From Gemmatimonadales bacterium (GTDB lineage Bacteria; Gemmatimonadota; Gemmatimonadetes; Gemmatimonadales; GWC2-71-9), in the NCBI GenBank assembly GCA_030601605.1, contig JAUVTI010000004.1, forward strand, positions 1 through 32,768: a stretch of DNA of 32,768 nucleotides. The letters run 5' to 3'. Both the position numbers and the translations under genes were made by a program. Under the pieces are notes generated by a model. That model had not been told where the DNA came from, did no database searches, and saw only the letters and a program-made list of their open reading frames with translations. Shown here piece by piece: positions 32,134 through 32,768 of the stretch (position 1 is the stretch's first letter; the number at the start of each line of letters is the position of its first letter).

Positions 32134-32768
32134 ATGACCAGCAAGGAACCAAACGGCCGCGGCAGCGGCGAGGTGGAGACGGCCATCCTGGGTGCTGCCC
32201 GCGACCTTCTGGCGGAGAAGGGGCTGCAGGGGCTCTCCATGCGGACCGTGGCCCAGCGCGTCGGCGTCTCGGCGACCGCGATCTACCACTACTTCGAGAA
32301 CAAGGACGCGCTGGTTGGCAGCGTGGTGCAGAGCGGCTTCCACCGGTTCGGCGAGTACATGGAGCAGGCGATGGACCTGCACCCGAAGGGGTCGCTCGCG
32401 CGGGTGCGGGCCGTAGGGGAAGCGTATCTCCGCTTCGCGCTGGAGAACCAAGCGTACTTCAGGGTCCTGTTCAGCCTGCAGCACCCCGATCCACATGCGC
32501 TCGAGGACCTGCCGGAGGGCGGCGGATACGGCCTGCTGCGCCAGGCGGTTTCGGAGGCCATGGACGCCGGTACCATGCGGCGCGTCGATCCGGATCTGAT
32601 GGTGATGTTCCTGTGGAGCCTCACCCACGGCCTGTTGACCATCAGCATGGCGTGCCGGATCGACCACTGCCCGGAATTCGGCAAGGATGCCGTGGCGCAC
32701 ACGCCGCTCGATCTGTTCAAGGCGTTCGGGCCGATGGTGCGCGAGGGGATCATGGGGCCGGCCGCGAC
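32134..32768 (+). CDS. TetR/AcrR family regulator, 3' end beyond window
   Basis: A transcriptional repressor; 211 residues are visible and the stop lies past the window. The helix-turn-helix is at residues about 16-62 (ILGAARDLLAEKGLQGLSM, then VAQRVGVSATAIYHYFENKDAL), the standard TetR form. The ligand-binding domain includes VRAVGEAYLRFALENQAYFRVLF, as in TetR_C_33/WHG-type domains. The ATG at 32134 has GAGGGG 4 nt upstream. It lies downstream of a promoter with twin TTAAC-N3-GTTAA palindromes, so autoregulation is likely. Targets may include the ABC-2 exporter just upstream or genes beyond the right edge. Confidence 0.95.
   Translation, partial: MTSKEPNGRGSGEVETAILGAARDLLAEKGLQGLSMRTVAQRVGVSATAIYHYFENKDALVGSVVQSGFHRFGEYMEQAMDLHPKGSLARVRAVGEAYLRFALENQAYFRVLFSLQHPDPHALEDLPEGGGYGLLRQAVSEAMDAGTMRRVDPDLMVMFLWSLTHGLLTISMACRIDHCPEFGKDAVAHTPLDLFKAFGPMVREGIMGPAA

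Noticed and set aside
30817..32700. Long minus-strand open frame (over 600 codons) opposite the exporter permease and TetR genes
   Set aside because: It is antisense to two well-recognised genes and the operator region, with low-complexity His/Arg/Glu-rich translation typical of high-GC shadow frames.
1..32768. CRISPR array, tRNA/rRNA genes, transposase or phage genes
   Set aside because: No regular spaced repeats, no cloverleaf-like or rRNA-like segments, and no transposase, integrase or capsid motifs were seen on reading both strands; gaps between genes are all under 250 bp.

Overview
The window is very GC-rich (about two-thirds G+C by eye), densely coded and bacterial. No RNA gene, phage, transposon or CRISPR array was seen. 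The gene set suggests a Gemmatimonadota-like, aerobic chemoheterotroph: signal-peptide S9 peptidase, very long PIG-L protein, YtcJ-type amidohydrolase, a Tat-exported PLP enzyme, SURF1, and a stand-alone isomerase half of the transaldolase/glucose-6-phosphate isomerase family. This placement is inference from protein flavour; no rRNA or marker gene is present. Genes start with ATG, GTG and sometimes TTG, and stop/start overlaps (ATGA, GTGA) are very common.

Layout. (1) 1-2821, minus strand: a small Cys-rich membrane-anchored protein, a strong hairpin terminator, then aconitase A running off the left edge. (2) 2948-7900, plus: central carbon cluster of transketolase, glucose-6-phosphate isomerase, ribose-5-phosphate isomerase A and a SURF1-like cytochrome oxidase assembly protein, all abutting or overlapping. 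(3) 7969-9264, plus: Tat-exported class V aminotransferase-fold protein. It converges (4-nt overlap of stops) on a minus pair of zinc-ribbon thioredoxin and Tat-lipoprotein GH113-like glycosidase (9261-10750). (4) 10861-12234, plus: Cys/Met-metabolism PLP enzyme, separated by a bidirectional terminator from a minus acyl-CoA dehydrogenase (12313-14193).

(5) 14366-24472, plus: S9 peptidase, then six genes that all overlap their neighbours: a COG1926-like phosphoribosyltransferase-fold protein with a damaged PRPP loop, PIG-L deacetylase, a complete ABC importer (binding lipoprotein, ATPase, fused permease) and an MFS transporter. This is the most system-like block, but its substrate cannot be read from sequence. 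(6) 24476-29879, minus: a four-gene run of a membrane protein with C-terminal helix-hairpin-helix repeats, an alpha/beta hydrolase, an aromatic-amino-acid-decarboxylase-type gene broken by one in-frame TGA, and a YtcJ-type amidohydrolase. (7) 29922-31884, plus: a two-gene ABC-2 exporter, then a pyrimidine-rich heptamer repeat, a clear promoter overlapped by twin 13-bp palindromes, and a TetR regulator running off the right edge.

No gene-free stretch exceeds 300 bases; the longest is 31885-32133. I found no clearly unprecedented system. The points most worth a second look are the overlapping operon in (5), the membrane/HhH fusion, the nonsense codon, and the TetR operator.
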